A stretch of DNA of 30,642 nt from CAZABS01 sp964483635 (GTDB lineage: Bacteria > Patescibacteriota > Minisyncoccia > Moranbacterales > UBA1568): contig CAZABS010000006.1 in the NCBI GenBank assembly GCA_964483635.1, positions 1-30,642 on the forward strand, read 5' to 3'. This document shows positions 7,079-15,759 of the stretch, piece after piece. Position 1 is the stretch's first letter; each line of letters opens with the position of its first letter. Position numbers and translations under genes: made by a program. The notes beneath the pieces were generated by a model that did not search any database, was not told the origin of the DNA, and was given only the letters and a program-made list of their open reading frames with translations.

Positions 7079-8238
7079 AAAAGAAAAATTTTGGTTTTGT
7101 TGTTAGTCCTTTTTACAGTCACAGCTTTTATTTCAACAAAGATAGTTTCTGCGGCATCCTGCACAAGCGCAGACGATCCAACAAAAACAGGCAATTGCGG
7201 TACCTCAGCAACCTGTACTGGTTCTCCTGCTCCCACAAACAACTGCTCTTCAGGAGAGATTTGTTGTATCGTTTCAGCCGGAACAGGCACAACAGGAACA
7301 ACGGCCACTACTGGTGGCATGCAGTATACCCTCCTCGAACAAATCCCCGGATCGGGAAGTTGGTCTGGCGATCNNNNNNNNNNNNNNNNNNNNNNNNNNN
7401 NNNNNNNNNNNNNNNNNNNNNNNNNNNNNNNNNNNNNNNNNNNNNNNNNNNNNNNNNNNNNNNNNNNNNNNNNATGCAGTATACCCTCCTCGAACAAATC
7501 CCCGGATCGGGAAGTTGGTCTGGCGATCTTCCGACCTACCTCCAAGCGCTCTATAAATTTACCTTCTGGGCTATCGGAATTGCCGCTCTCTTTATGCTCT
7601 CGGTTGGTGGTTTTATGTATGTCACAAGCGCTGGTAACACCTCTCGAATGGGAACGGCAAAGGAGATCATCTTTGATTCCATTATTGGAATTGCGATCGC
7701 TCTGTTTGCTTGGCTTTTCCTCTACATCATCAACCCTGATTTCCTCAGTATGAAGCTCCCTACTGTTTCGGGAACCACAGGCACTTCGACCACCCCGACA
7801 CCAGGAACTACCCCGACTCCAGGATCAGGATCTGGATGTGGTGGTTATTCGAGTCAAGTGGGTCAATGTGCCGATGCCGCTCAACCTCTTTCAGATATTC
7901 TTGCATGTATGTTCAAATTGTATCCAGGAACTCAAATTACCAGCATTTCTGATAGCCAAGGCTTTGCAACATGTAAAAATAGTTGGTCCCGACCACCTTG
8001 TGCTCATGCAGAAACCTCTTGTCATTACGGCGGTGGTAAATCAAAAACAGATCCGATTTGTCAAAAATCCTTAGCGGCCGACCTCTCAATCAAGGATAGC
8101 AATGGAGCTGTCAGCCTTACTAAGGCATTTGCTATTAAGGAAGCCGCAGCGAAATGTGGGGCGAACGTCTACGATGAATCTGCAGGACCAAGGCCACATA
8201 TCCATATCAGCGCTCCTACGGCTTGTTGTTCTCTTTAA
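7076..8238 (+). CDS. Secreted VirB2-like (T4SS_pilin-type) protein fused to a probable M15-like metallopeptidase domain; interrupted by an assembly gap
   Basis: The start is the ATG at 7076, giving a signal peptide (MKRKILVLLLVLF..., cleavage near VSAA). A Cys/Gly/Thr-rich linker follows, then an amphipathic segment and two hydrophobic helices: 'FWAIGIAALFMLSVGGFMYV' and, after 'AKEIIFDSII', 'IGIAIALFAWLFLYIINPDF'. This two-helix module is that of the VirB2-like T4SS_pilin family common in Patescibacteria. A Pro/Thr/Gly linker leads to a Cys-rich domain with 'SCHYGGG', 'LAADLSI' and 'PHIHIS', resembling the H...D...HxH zinc ligands of M15-type (D-Ala-D-Ala carboxypeptidase-like) enzymes. Bases 7374-7473 are N, and the 55 bp before them repeat exactly after them. 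Merging the copies restores one in-frame protein of about 335 residues; with the gap as drawn, the halves are out of frame. Pilin-module confidence is good; the peptidase assignment is tentative. Confidence 0.75.
7319..7373 (+). repeat. 55-bp direct repeat, copy 1, left edge of the N gap
   Basis: Starts ATGCAGTATACCCTCCTCGA and ends TGGCGATC. It is identical to 7474-7528. It encodes 'MQYTLLEQIPGSGSWSGD' in frame with the upstream signal-peptide half of the gene. It most likely represents the shared end of two contigs rather than a real duplication. Confidence 0.97.
7374..7473. other. 100-N scaffold gap
   Basis: Exactly 100 undetermined bases. Both edges carry the same 55-bp sequence, as expected when a scaffolder joins two contigs that actually overlap by one k-mer length and inserts a default 100-N spacer. 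The true missing length is probably minus 55, meaning an overlap and no missing sequence. Confidence 0.98.
7474..7528 (+). repeat. 55-bp direct repeat, copy 2, right edge of the N gap
   Basis: Identical to 7319-7373. It encodes the same 18 residues, which here run directly into 'LPTYLQALYKFTFW', the start of the pilin-like membrane module. Confidence 0.97.
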
Positions 8239-8354
8239 TGAATAACTTGTTCTAGTTTCTTGAAACGAGCAAAGTTACCGTCCCACCACAACGTTTGGTT
8301 TACATTCTTCTTCTCTATCATTGATATTTTCTATTGAAATTTCCTTCCGCGTCC

Positions 8355-9491
8355 ATGAAAAAGATCTTCATTATTTCAAGTGCATTTTTTGTTCTTATTC
8401 TCCTTTTTTATGGGATTTATCGCTTTGGATTTCATAAGAGCACTGACAACCCGATAGCGAACGAAACAGAACGACAACTCTCGAAACAACAAGTGGAACT
8501 TCCCGAAATGCCCGTGAGCAATCGCCTTGCCGCAATTGTGAGCGAGCCAATCGTTGGGGCCACCCTCCATAATGGAAATATCGCCTACTATTCGAAGCGC
8601 GATCACATCCTCAAAGAAGTTGACCTCAATGGAAAAAATAATAGAGCTCTTTTTGAAAACTTGCCCAGTTCTCTTGATCGGATCCTCTGGTCACCTCGCG
8701 GGGACGCCCTATTGTTTAGTGTCAACATTGATGGAATCGCTGTGTGGCATTCCCTCAATCTTAAAGATGCTGCACCACTCAAGCTCCGAAGCGAAATGTC
8801 TCGACTCGCCTGGACAAGCCTTGGTGATGGCATCCTGTACCAATATACTGATCCGAGTACCAAAAAAGGCTCCCTGAATTTTTCGCGTCCTGATGGACAA
8901 GGCTGGAAGAAAATTATTGATTTTGAAGCGGGAAGTTATTTTATCGCCCCCGTCCCCCAATCAGGCGTTCTTTCATTTTGGGCTCGCCCAAATGGATTCG
9001 AACAAAACAAGCTTGAAACCGTAAATTTCTCTGGAGAAGGACGGAAGACGCTTGCTGAAAATCGATTTGGGAGTGATTTCCTTTGGTCACAAAATGGAGA
9101 CCACCTCCTAATTGGAAGTGTCGCCGAAAAGGGCAGGAATGAGCCCTTGGTAGGTATTGCCAATAATCAGGGAGGTGAGTACCGCGATCTTCTCTTGCCG
9201 ACACTCCTCTCTAAAATTGTCTGGGCAAAAGATAACACCACTCTTTTTTATGCGCTTCCCAACGCTTTTCCAAAAGAAGCCACCCTTCCCAATGATTACT
9301 TCAGCCGACACTACCAAAGCAAAGACACGTTCTGGAAAATGAATGTCTCAACCGGGAAACGAGAACGCCTTATTCCTCTTGAAGAAATGAATCTTTCGCT
9401 CGACGCAACCAATCTTTTCCTGAGTCCAGATGAAACCGCCCTCTTCTTCCAGGATCGTACGAGCGAGAAGCTCTATCGACTTGAATTGTAG
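8355..9491 (+). CDS. Membrane-anchored TolB/WD40-like beta-propeller protein, function unknown
   Basis: The start is the ATG at 8355 (an in-frame TTG at 8334 is less likely), giving 378 residues. The N terminus is a single membrane anchor (KKIFIISSAFFVLILLFYGI), so the rest is predicted to face outward. Repeating units of about 40-50 residues carry motifs such as 'ILWSPRGDALLFS', 'LAWTSLGDGILYQY', 'FLWSQNGDHLLIGS', 'IVWAKDNTTLFYAL' and 'LFLSPDETALFF'. This W-SP-GD-LLF pattern is typical of TolB-like and PD40-type beta-propeller blades. No catalytic residues were recognised; a binding or scaffold role outside the membrane is the likely reading. It lies 116 bp after the pilin-peptidase gene on the same strand. 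Its 3' end overlaps the convergent ligase gene by 19 bp. Confidence 0.75.
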   Translation: MKKIFIISSAFFVLILLFYGIYRFGFHKSTDNPIANETERQLSKQQVELPEMPVSNRLAAIVSEPIVGATLHNGNIAYYSKRDHILKEVDLNGKNNRALFENLPSSLDRILWSPRGDALLFSVNIDGIAVWHSLNLKDAAPLKLRSEMSRLAWTSLGDGILYQYTDPSTKKGSLNFSRPDGQGWKKIIDFEAGSYFIAPVPQSGVLSFWARPNGFEQNKLETVNFSGEGRKTLAENRFGSDFLWSQNGDHLLIGSVAEKGRNEPLVGIANNQGGEYRDLLLPTLLSKIVWAKDNTTLFYALPNAFPKEATLPNDYFSRHYQSKDTFWKMNVSTGKRERLIPLEEMNLSLDATNLFLSPDETALFFQDRTSEKLYRLEL

Positions 9492-10729
9492 TCAACGTCT
9501 TTTGATGGAAACAATTTTGTCCACTGCGACAGGAATCCGATAACACCCCAGAGAGCAAACGAGAGATCGTTTTTAAAATAGGGTGTATCGATAAGTCCAT
9601 AAATAAGGTAGTAAACGAGAAGCGATAACCCTAAGACACCAAGAAATTTTTCTTTTTGAGAAAGATTTTTTTGTTTCCATGACAAATGCCAACGCCACAG
9701 GAGATTACAAATAATGATCAAAAATCCGCCAAGTCCAACTATCCCCGCCTGAAGCCAAAAGGCAATATAAAGATTGTGTGGCTGGGGGACCGCCCATTCA
9801 AGATAGGACGGAAAATATTTTTGGTAGGCGAGATATTCGTTCTGAAAATTTCCAACTCCAATTCCTATAATCGGGTTATCCAACCCTATCTTCCAGGCTG
9901 CGTGCCAAATCATTTGTCGTGAAATAAGTGAGGAGCGTTCGGTATTATGGAAGAGTGTTTGAAATTTTTCCGATGACCAAAGAAAAACTCCGCTTACAAA
10001 CAAACAAACACAAAAAAAGGGCGCTATTTTCTTCAAGGAAAATACGATGACATTTTTTATAAAGTATAAAAAAAGCGAGATAGAAAAACCTAAACTTACC
10101 ACCGCGCCATACGACTGCGTCAATACCAATGTCAAAAGAAGGATTATGGAAAAGAATCCGAGTCCCCACCGTATACTGGTATTCCTGATGGTGAGAAAGA
10201 AATAGAGCGAAAGAAGCAACCCTGGCGCCACGAGCATCGCAAGATAATTAGGTGACTCGTAAAATCCCATGAGCCGCCCATCATACGTCAGCCATCCTTT
10301 TGAAGCAATAATAAGGCTTGTCCAAGCCACTGTAGCGAGTCCAGCGAGCCACATCCACAGGATTTGTTCGAGAGCATTTCGTTGCACACGAGCTATTATC
10401 AAAACGCTCGCTAAGAGTACGGGCAGAAAGAAAAAACTCTTGAGCATTCCGAGCCCAGTCATCGTCTGTTCATTCATGAAGAATGAGCTCGTAGCTCCGA
10501 TGAGAAATAAAATCAGTCCTATGAGGAATGTTTTATTTCTCTGCCATTCAGATTGCCAATCAATACGTGTCCAATATTTTTTCCAAAAAAAGAATCCAAT
10601 GAATGTCAGCAGGGGAATTTCCGAATAGTAAACGGGCAGCCCAACAACAGTTATCTTATAATGCGCGATTGGAAACAAAAGAAATACGAGCCCGAGAAGT
10701 ACATCTTGTTGATTAATCTTTCTCATCAT
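9473..10729 (-). CDS. O-antigen ligase / polymerase family (Wzy/WaaL) membrane protein 1
   Basis: Multi-pass membrane protein of 418 residues with about ten or more hydrophobic helices. Near the C terminus is the large external loop and motif region of Wzy_C proteins: 'GIGVGNFQNEYLAYQKYFPS', then 'QPHNLYIAFWLQAGIVGLGG'. The PHNLY motif followed by a G-hxGLhG helix is the family hallmark. Members either polymerise lipid-linked repeat units, ligate glycans to lipid A, or transfer glycans to proteins (PglL type); sequence alone does not separate these. It is the last gene of the glycan set, 63 bp after a second family member, and may have its own -10 (TATGAT, minus strand, 10774-10779). A second ATG follows the first immediately, so either could start translation. 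Its 3' end overlaps the convergent beta-propeller gene. Confidence 0.85.
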   Translation of the reverse strand: MMRKINQQDVLLGLVFLLFPIAHYKITVVGLPVYYSEIPLLTFIGFFFWKKYWTRIDWQSEWQRNKTFLIGLILFLIGATSSFFMNEQTMTGLGMLKSFFFLPVLLASVLIIARVQRNALEQILWMWLAGLATVAWTSLIIASKGWLTYDGRLMGFYESPNYLAMLVAPGLLLSLYFFLTIRNTSIRWGLGFFSIILLLTLVLTQSYGAVVSLGFSISLFLYFIKNVIVFSLKKIAPFFCVCLFVSGVFLWSSEKFQTLFHNTERSSLISRQMIWHAAWKIGLDNPIIGIGVGNFQNEYLAYQKYFPSYLEWAVPQPHNLYIAFWLQAGIVGLGGFLIIICNLLWRWHLSWKQKNLSQKEKFLGVLGLSLLVYYLIYGLIDTPYFKNDLSFALWGVIGFLSQWTKLFPSKDVDYNSSR

Positions 10730-10792
10730 AAATCCTATTCTCTCTTCAAAATAGACACTTCAATAACTTCTTTATCATACCGCAAATACGAA

Positions 10793-12103
10793 TCAACTCT
10801 TCAATGAAGGTAAATTTTTGCTTTCTTTTATCACTCCAGCATGATGTTCCAAGCGGACTGCGGCACTGATCATCAAGAGATATATTGGAAGGATATGTAC
10901 CGAAAAAAGTGCGGTTTCAAAGAGGGAGTGCGTGAGATACAGCGTGAGCGCCGAAATTACTCCCAATCGAATATAGCTATTTCGTGACATCATGCGTACA
11001 CTTTTTAGACCATAGGAATATCCAATCCCTATCGGTATAAGAAAAAAGAGAAGTCCCAAGAGGCCAAGTTCAACCGTAATGTCGAGATAGAGATTGTGCG
11101 CGTAAAACGGCGCTCGCGGATCAAGAATTGGGCGAGCTTCTACTATATAGTTTCCAAGTCCGGTGCCCAACAGAGGTCGCTCAAGAATATGCCTCCCGGC
11201 CTCTTGCCACAAAGCAATCCGGTCAGTACTCGAGGCATCAGCCAGCGTAAAACTTGAGTAAAACCGAGAAAACACTGATTGTCCAAGAATGCTCCCGAGA
11301 AGAAATATCACGAATAAGCTCCAGCCAATTCCTCTTTTCAAATTGTTCGTAAAGTTCTCCCAACCAAGGATGAGAAAAGTAGCTCCTCCAACAAGGAGTC
11401 CTAAATATCCGCCGCGAGAAAAAGTAAGGAGGTCGGCAATGAAGAGAACCCCTGAAATAAAAAGCCAGAAATATTTTTTTGTTTGTAGAAAGAGGGCAAC
11501 CGCAATAAACCAAACTATACCAAAGTAGAAAGACGCTACATGCGGATCAGGGAAAAACCCAGTTGCCCGAAGCCAGGTTTCACCACCGATATTTACGAGG
11601 AGGCTTGGGTATTCAAGAACGTTTTTCCCCAGGTTTTGTCCCAAAATAAAGGGGAGAATTGATCGCAGCCAAGAAAGCACTGGTTCGAGCCCAAATATAA
11701 ACTGAGCACTAAAAAGAATGAGGCTGCCCGCAGCTATCACCCCTCCACCGAGAACGAGCGCCTTTTCCCAACGGAGAGAAATGGTTTCGGATCTCCGAAG
11801 ATCATAAAAAACGAAAAAGAGCGGGAAGAAATTCAAAAGAAAAGCAATTTTTCGCAGAGCCAACGATTCATCCGCAGCCCATAGAAATGATGCGCTCGCC
11901 ACCAAAAGGAAAGAGAAAACACTCCCCGTAACAAAAAGTGAGGGAAGATATAATGTCCGTGAAGCAAGAGCACCTCCGAGCCACCAGAGCACCAATCCCA
12001 ACGCAAGTATCCGTCCAAACGGAAGGTCAATCCCTACACCTAAAGTGATTGCGAATTGGAAAGGGAGGAGAAAAAGGAAGAAAGGAACCAAGCGCGTCAA
12101 CAT
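10793..12103 (-). CDS. O-antigen ligase / polymerase family (Wzy/WaaL) membrane protein 2
   Basis: A 436-residue multi-pass membrane protein. It has the Wzy_C signature 'LLGTGLGNYIVEARPI', then 'YAHNLYLDITVELGLLGLLF' near residues 325-365, and a conserved FxPDPH-type segment ('GFFPDPHVASFYFG'). It belongs to the same broad family as the neighbouring gene, but the two are not close copies, so one may polymerise and the other transfer the glycan. The start is the ATG at 12103, 2 nt after the preceding glycosyltransferase stop; an in-frame TTG at 12109 overlapping that gene is possible. It sits mid-way in the minus-strand glycan operon. Confidence 0.85.
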   Translation of the reverse strand: MLTRLVPFFLFLLPFQFAITLGVGIDLPFGRILALGLVLWWLGGALASRTLYLPSLFVTGSVFSFLLVASASFLWAADESLALRKIAFLLNFFPLFFVFYDLRRSETISLRWEKALVLGGGVIAAGSLILFSAQFIFGLEPVLSWLRSILPFILGQNLGKNVLEYPSLLVNIGGETWLRATGFFPDPHVASFYFGIVWFIAVALFLQTKKYFWLFISGVLFIADLLTFSRGGYLGLLVGGATFLILGWENFTNNLKRGIGWSLFVIFLLGSILGQSVFSRFYSSFTLADASSTDRIALWQEAGRHILERPLLGTGLGNYIVEARPILDPRAPFYAHNLYLDITVELGLLGLLFFLIPIGIGYSYGLKSVRMMSRNSYIRLGVISALTLYLTHSLFETALFSVHILPIYLLMISAAVRLEHHAGVIKESKNLPSLKS

Positions 12104-12105
12104 AA

Positions 12106-12903
12106 TCAAAGATGTGCGTTCTGGAAAAATCCATGGAGGAAAGAGAGAATTTTGTATTCAATCAATGAGCGATGTCTTGAAAAATATATCCGCTGCCCGA
12201 TAAAATAAGCGCGCTTCATTGATTGTAGGGAGGCATGACTTTGTCCACGACTATGAGAAAATACCAGAAAGGGAAATCGAAAAGTATTTATCCCGAACTG
12301 CCGTGCTCGTGCTGCCAAGTCAACATCCTCATAGTAAAGGAAATATGACTCATCAAAACCCTCAAGTTTTTGATATGTTGTTCGGTAGAGTGCAAGGCCA
12401 GCGCCACTCACCCAGCCAACCCTCTGGAATGTTTTTTCTTTCCACGGAGTATTTTTTGTCCATAGAGTAATTTTGCGCCAAAAAAGTTGCCCCAAAGTAG
12501 GGAGCTCTCCACAAGACCAAGCTTCATCTGTCCCATCAGGCCCAAGTAACCTCAGCCCAAGAATAGCCTCACCCTGACTCCGAAGACATGCCGCGAGAGA
12601 AAAGGGGGTACCTCGAATCCAAAGCGTATCTGGATTCAAAAAAAGAAGAATTTCGCCCTTTGCCCGCTTTGCCCCAACATTATTTGCTTTTGCAAAACCA
12701 AAGTTTGCCGATAGGTGTGCCACAATCAGTCCAAATTTCTTCTGAAGCAAGTCGATTTTCTCTTGCTCTTGAACATCATTATTGATGACGATAATCTCGT
12801 GAGAAATTTTTTGGAGTGGTTGTTGAAGAGCGGCTAAAGATTGCTGCAATGATTCAGCACTTTGATAATTCACAAAAATAATCGAAAAAAGAGGGTTGGT
12901 CAT
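12106..12903 (-). CDS. Family 2 glycosyltransferase (rhamnosyltransferase-like)
   Basis: Predicted GT-A fold enzyme of 265 residues transferring a sugar from a nucleotide donor to a lipid-linked glycan. It starts with 'FSIIFVNYQSAESLQQSL', has the nucleotide-binding 'EIIVINNDVQEQ', the 'NFGFAKANNVGAKRAKGE' segment and the metal-binding 'LLFLNPDT' (DxD-equivalent, about residue 93). Further on is 'GFDESYFLYYEDVDLAARA', the ED acceptor-site motif of GT2 rhamnosyltransferase-like enzymes. No membrane helices are obvious. The start codon overlaps the stop of the upstream glycosyltransferase by 4 bp (ATGA), indicating translational coupling. It is the only assigned start in the window with A at position -1. 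Confidence 0.88.
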   Translation of the reverse strand: MTNPLFSIIFVNYQSAESLQQSLAALQQPLQKISHEIIVINNDVQEQEKIDLLQKKFGLIVAHLSANFGFAKANNVGAKRAKGEILLFLNPDTLWIRGTPFSLAACLRSQGEAILGLRLLGPDGTDEAWSCGELPTLGQLFWRKITLWTKNTPWKEKTFQRVGWVSGAGLALYRTTYQKLEGFDESYFLYYEDVDLAARARQFGINTFRFPFLVFSHSRGQSHASLQSMKRAYFIGQRIYFSRHRSLIEYKILSFLHGFFQNAHL

Positions 12904-13760
12904 TGTTTTTCGTGTGAAGCATCAGTATACGCTTGCCCAACAAGAGACGCAATCTCGCTCGGCCGAAACCGCCTTTCAAGAAGATTTTTCGTCCGACGCA
13001 GAGCGAGATACCCAATAACCCATGGCCGCCAATACCACGGGCTTTCACGCTGAAAAAATCGGATTCCTGAGCGAACCAACCAGTAGACTTTTTCTTTCCT
13101 GAGAGTACTCCGTTCCGCATGTCTCACCCGAGAAGCAGTCACCACGATTGGAAGGAATCTGTTTTTCCTCGCCCGAAGAGAATATTCCGCATCCTCATAA
13201 TAGAGAAAATATCCTTCGTCCAAGAGGCCAATTTTCGAAACCAAGGCTCGCGAGAGCAAGAGGGCACAACCGGTGAGATACTCACTTTCAATGACTGCTT
13301 TTCTTTGGATTCTTTTTTTATGCAAAGTTCGCATTCTGGCATACGAGATTCTTCCTCCACAAAACCACAATTTTCCATTCTCATGCATGATACACGGCGA
13401 GAGTAACCCATATCGTTTATTTTGAAGCGCGACTTCAATAAGCTGTGTAAGAGTGCTCGTCTCAACTTGGGCATCTTGATTTATTAACCAAAAAAAATCA
13501 TACCCACGATCAAGCGCCCAATGGATCCCCACGTTCATCCCTCCCGCAAAGCCCCTGTTTTCAAGAAGGCGCTGGACAGAAACGTTTGGGAAATGCTGTG
13601 CCAGAAAATCACTCGGATCATCTTGTGAATGATTATCAATCACGAGAATATCAACCGGAAAAGAACTCTCCTGGAGAGACCGAAGAGTAAGCGCCAAATC
13701 TTCTCTGGCGTCATACGAAAGCACTATCGCGCATACCGATACTCGGTCTTGATAACTCAT
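12900..13760 (-). CDS. Family 2 glycosyltransferase
   Basis: A 286-residue GT-A fold glycosyltransferase. Visible motifs are 'VCAIVLSYDAREDL' at the N terminus, 'DILVIDNHSQDD', 'ENRGFAGGMNVGIHWA', the DxD-equivalent 'FWLINQDAQVE' and the acceptor-site 'LLDEGYFLYYEDAEYSLRA'. It is homologous to the next gene downstream but not a near copy. The ATG at 13760 is preferred: a longer in-frame start at 13808 would run into the upstream flippase gene and adds residues unlike the family N terminus. It lies 10 bp after the flippase stop and overlaps the downstream gene by 4 bp, consistent with stepwise glycan assembly from one operon. The sugar donor cannot be assigned. Confidence 0.88.
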   Translation of the reverse strand: MSYQDRVSVCAIVLSYDAREDLALTLRSLQESSFPVDILVIDNHSQDDPSDFLAQHFPNVSVQRLLENRGFAGGMNVGIHWALDRGYDFFWLINQDAQVETSTLTQLIEVALQNKRYGLLSPCIMHENGKLWFCGGRISYARMRTLHKKRIQRKAVIESEYLTGCALLLSRALVSKIGLLDEGYFLYYEDAEYSLRARKNRFLPIVVTASRVRHAERSTLRKEKVYWLVRSGIRFFQRESPWYWRPWVIGYLALRRTKNLLERRFRPSEIASLVGQAYTDASHEKQ

Positions 13761-13770
13761 GGAAAACGCA

Positions 13771-15216
13771 CTAAACAATAGCTGGGTCGATAGGCTCTTC
13801 TTTTGCACTCACGAGAGAGAGTATTTCGTTTGATGTAACCGCCTTGGTCATCCAAAGAGCGCCAAAGTACACCGATACCCCAATTCCTCCAGCGAGAACA
13901 AACGACGTCTCTCTCAAAAGGTAGATCGGAATCGCCATCAGTATTCCCGAAAACAAAATCTGTGGAAGTTTTTCGAAATGCGGTCGGTAGCCCAGCGTGC
14001 GTTTTGTAAGCCATCCTAAGAGAAGAATCACGAGGAATTCAGTTAAGGCTGAAACGAGAGCCGCACCCACATAGCCAATATTTGGTATCAAAATAAGGTT
14101 GGAAGTGATATTAAAGAAGGCCACAAAAAGGAGAACGCGAATCATCTTTCGTTGGGAATTCCCAACAATGAGGAGCATCGTAAAATAATGACCAAAGAAG
14201 ATGAACGCAAGGGAAAAAATGAGTAGCCGAAGTGCGGCTGCTGCTCCTTCAAAACCCACGCCACTCACCAGAGCAACAATTTGCGGAGCGAGGAAACTCG
14301 TACCAACGACCAGCGGGAGTGCGAGAAGAAAAAATACCTTCGCTGTTTTATTCGCAATTTCTTCAAACTGATCCCTGTTTTGGAAAATGGTGCGCGCCAA
14401 AAGCGGCATGATTAGTCCCACTAACATTGCGGGAAAGAAAATGAGATTTTCCATTATCTTGTATGCGACATTATAAATTCCGACTTCCTCGCTTGGTCGC
14501 AGGAAAGAGAGGAGAATAGTATCCATTTTAAAATAAGCGAAGGTGATGAGCGTAGTGACTCCAATCGGCCAAGCTTCTTTAAGAATATGTTTCCAAAAAG
14601 CAACGTCAAACTCAAGGGAAAAATGAACGAGGCGACGGCTCAAGAAAAAAACCACTGAAGCATTGAAAGTAAGCGTAATGAAATGCGCCAGGATAATCGG
14701 AATAAACCCCAAATCGAAACGAACGGCCACATAGATGGTTCCGAGTTGGATAAGCTTTCCGAGGAACTCAACCATGGCTACCTGATCCATGGCCAAGCGT
14801 TTCTGGAAGATCCCATTTAAAAAAGTGCTCATTTGACCAAAAAGGAGGGCTCCAGCGACCAGAAACACCCCCCATTTCACATGCCCTGAATAATGAAAGA
14901 GGGGAAGGATAAAGGGGACGATGAGAAGGAGGAGGAGACTCACTCCAAGACGGAGAGAGGCAACATTCCCAAGAATTTTTGATTCAGAAGCACCAGATCG
15001 AGAAATTTCCCGAGTACTCACGGTTGCTAAGCCCAAATCAGAAAGGGCTCCAAAAAGAGCAAAGAAGGCGAGGGTAGTAGCATATTCGCCAAAACCCGCC
15101 TGGCCTAAGTACCCTGTGGTGAGACGAATAGAAAACAGCGCGATAAAAACCGTTGAGACGACTTTCAGCGCCGAATTAAAGATGGCATTATACGCAATTC
15201 GTCGTGCCAGAGCCAT
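13771..15216 (-). CDS. Wzx-type polysaccharide flippase (MOP superfamily)
   Basis: Predicted to flip an undecaprenyl-linked oligosaccharide across the cytoplasmic membrane. From the ATG at 15216 it has 481 residues and about 12-14 hydrophobic segments. The N terminus ('IAYNAIFNSALKVVSTVFIA', then 'LTTGYLGQAGFGEYATTLAF') is typical of the polysaccharide biosynthesis protein family, as are the central 'PSEEVGIYNVAYKIMENLIF' and 'LPNIGYVGAALVSALTEFLV'-like stretches. A longer start at 15318 would overlap jag and add a non-hydrophobic extension, so it is rejected. It begins 19 bp after jag, and two glycosyltransferases and two ligase-family genes follow it, which supports a glycan-export role over drug efflux. 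Confidence 0.87.
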   Translation of the reverse strand: MALARRIAYNAIFNSALKVVSTVFIALFSIRLTTGYLGQAGFGEYATTLAFFALFGALSDLGLATVSTREISRSGASESKILGNVASLRLGVSLLLLLIVPFILPLFHYSGHVKWGVFLVAGALLFGQMSTFLNGIFQKRLAMDQVAMVEFLGKLIQLGTIYVAVRFDLGFIPIILAHFITLTFNASVVFFLSRRLVHFSLEFDVAFWKHILKEAWPIGVTTLITFAYFKMDTILLSFLRPSEEVGIYNVAYKIMENLIFFPAMLVGLIMPLLARTIFQNRDQFEEIANKTAKVFFLLALPLVVGTSFLAPQIVALVSGVGFEGAAAALRLLIFSLAFIFFGHYFTMLLIVGNSQRKMIRVLLFVAFFNITSNLILIPNIGYVGAALVSALTEFLVILLLGWLTKRTLGYRPHFEKLPQILFSGILMAIPIYLLRETSFVLAGGIGVSVYFGALWMTKAVTSNEILSLVSAKEEPIDPAIV

Positions 15217-15235
15217 GTGTATATTGTAGCAAAAC

Positions 15236-15748
15236 TCAAGAGAGGAGAGCGTCTTCTTCAGGGGTATCAATAGCCCGACGTCGGAGAAGAACCTTGCGAT
15301 CTTCACCCCGGCCAACACTTTCGGTTGTAATGGTAGGATGCTCGGAAAAAAGTGTGTGGATCATTTTTCGTTCAAAAGGGAGCATTGGGCGTAACATAAC
15401 AGGAAGGCTCGTTATCTCAACTTCCTTTGCTGATTCAAGCGCCTCACGTTCAAGATACGTCTTCTTTTCTTCGAAATAACGGTTAATATCAAGTGCCAGC
15501 ATCGAATCTTTTGGTTGGGACTTTCTCACAACAAGACGAACGATATGCAAGAGAGCCGCAATGTGTGCCCCGTGCTGGCCAATCAATAGGCTCTGGCCCT
15601 CTGGGAGCGTTACCTCTATCATATACGTCGTCCGCCCGTCTTTTTCGGCGGCCTCTTTTACTTGAACCTCAGCCTGAAACCCCATCCTTTCAAGAACTTC
15701 TTTTGTGGTATGGATAAGCTCCTCCTGAAATGTGAGTTCGGGAATCAT
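15236..15748 (-). CDS. jag: Jag/KhpB-type RNA-binding protein (KH + R3H domains)
   Basis: Cytoplasmic RNA-binding protein usually encoded after yidC. The 170 residues show a KH domain ('YMIEVTLPEGQSLLIGQHGA', continuing HIAALLHIVRLVV, about residues 40-80) and a C-terminal R3H domain ('MLPFERKMIHTLFSEHPTIT', then 'ESVGRGEDRKVLLRRR', about 120-160). The LLIGQHGAHI loop corresponds to the GxxG of KH domains. The N-terminal Jag_N domain of longer family members is absent. It lies 11 bp after yidC, as in many bacteria. The protein is associated with control of cell division and cell-wall synthesis in Gram-positive bacteria; its role in this lineage is inferred. Confidence 0.9.
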   Translation of the reverse strand: MIPELTFQEELIHTTKEVLERMGFQAEVQVKEAAEKDGRTTYMIEVTLPEGQSLLIGQHGAHIAALLHIVRLVVRKSQPKDSMLALDINRYFEEKKTYLEREALESAKEVEITSLPVMLRPMLPFERKMIHTLFSEHPTITTESVGRGEDRKVLLRRRAIDTPEEDALLS

Positions 15749-15759
15749 AGTTCAAAAAA

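Noticed and set aside
7319..7528. Real tandem duplication of 55 bp
   Set aside because: The copies abut a run of exactly 100 Ns and merging them restores the reading frame, so an assembly overlap is the simpler explanation.
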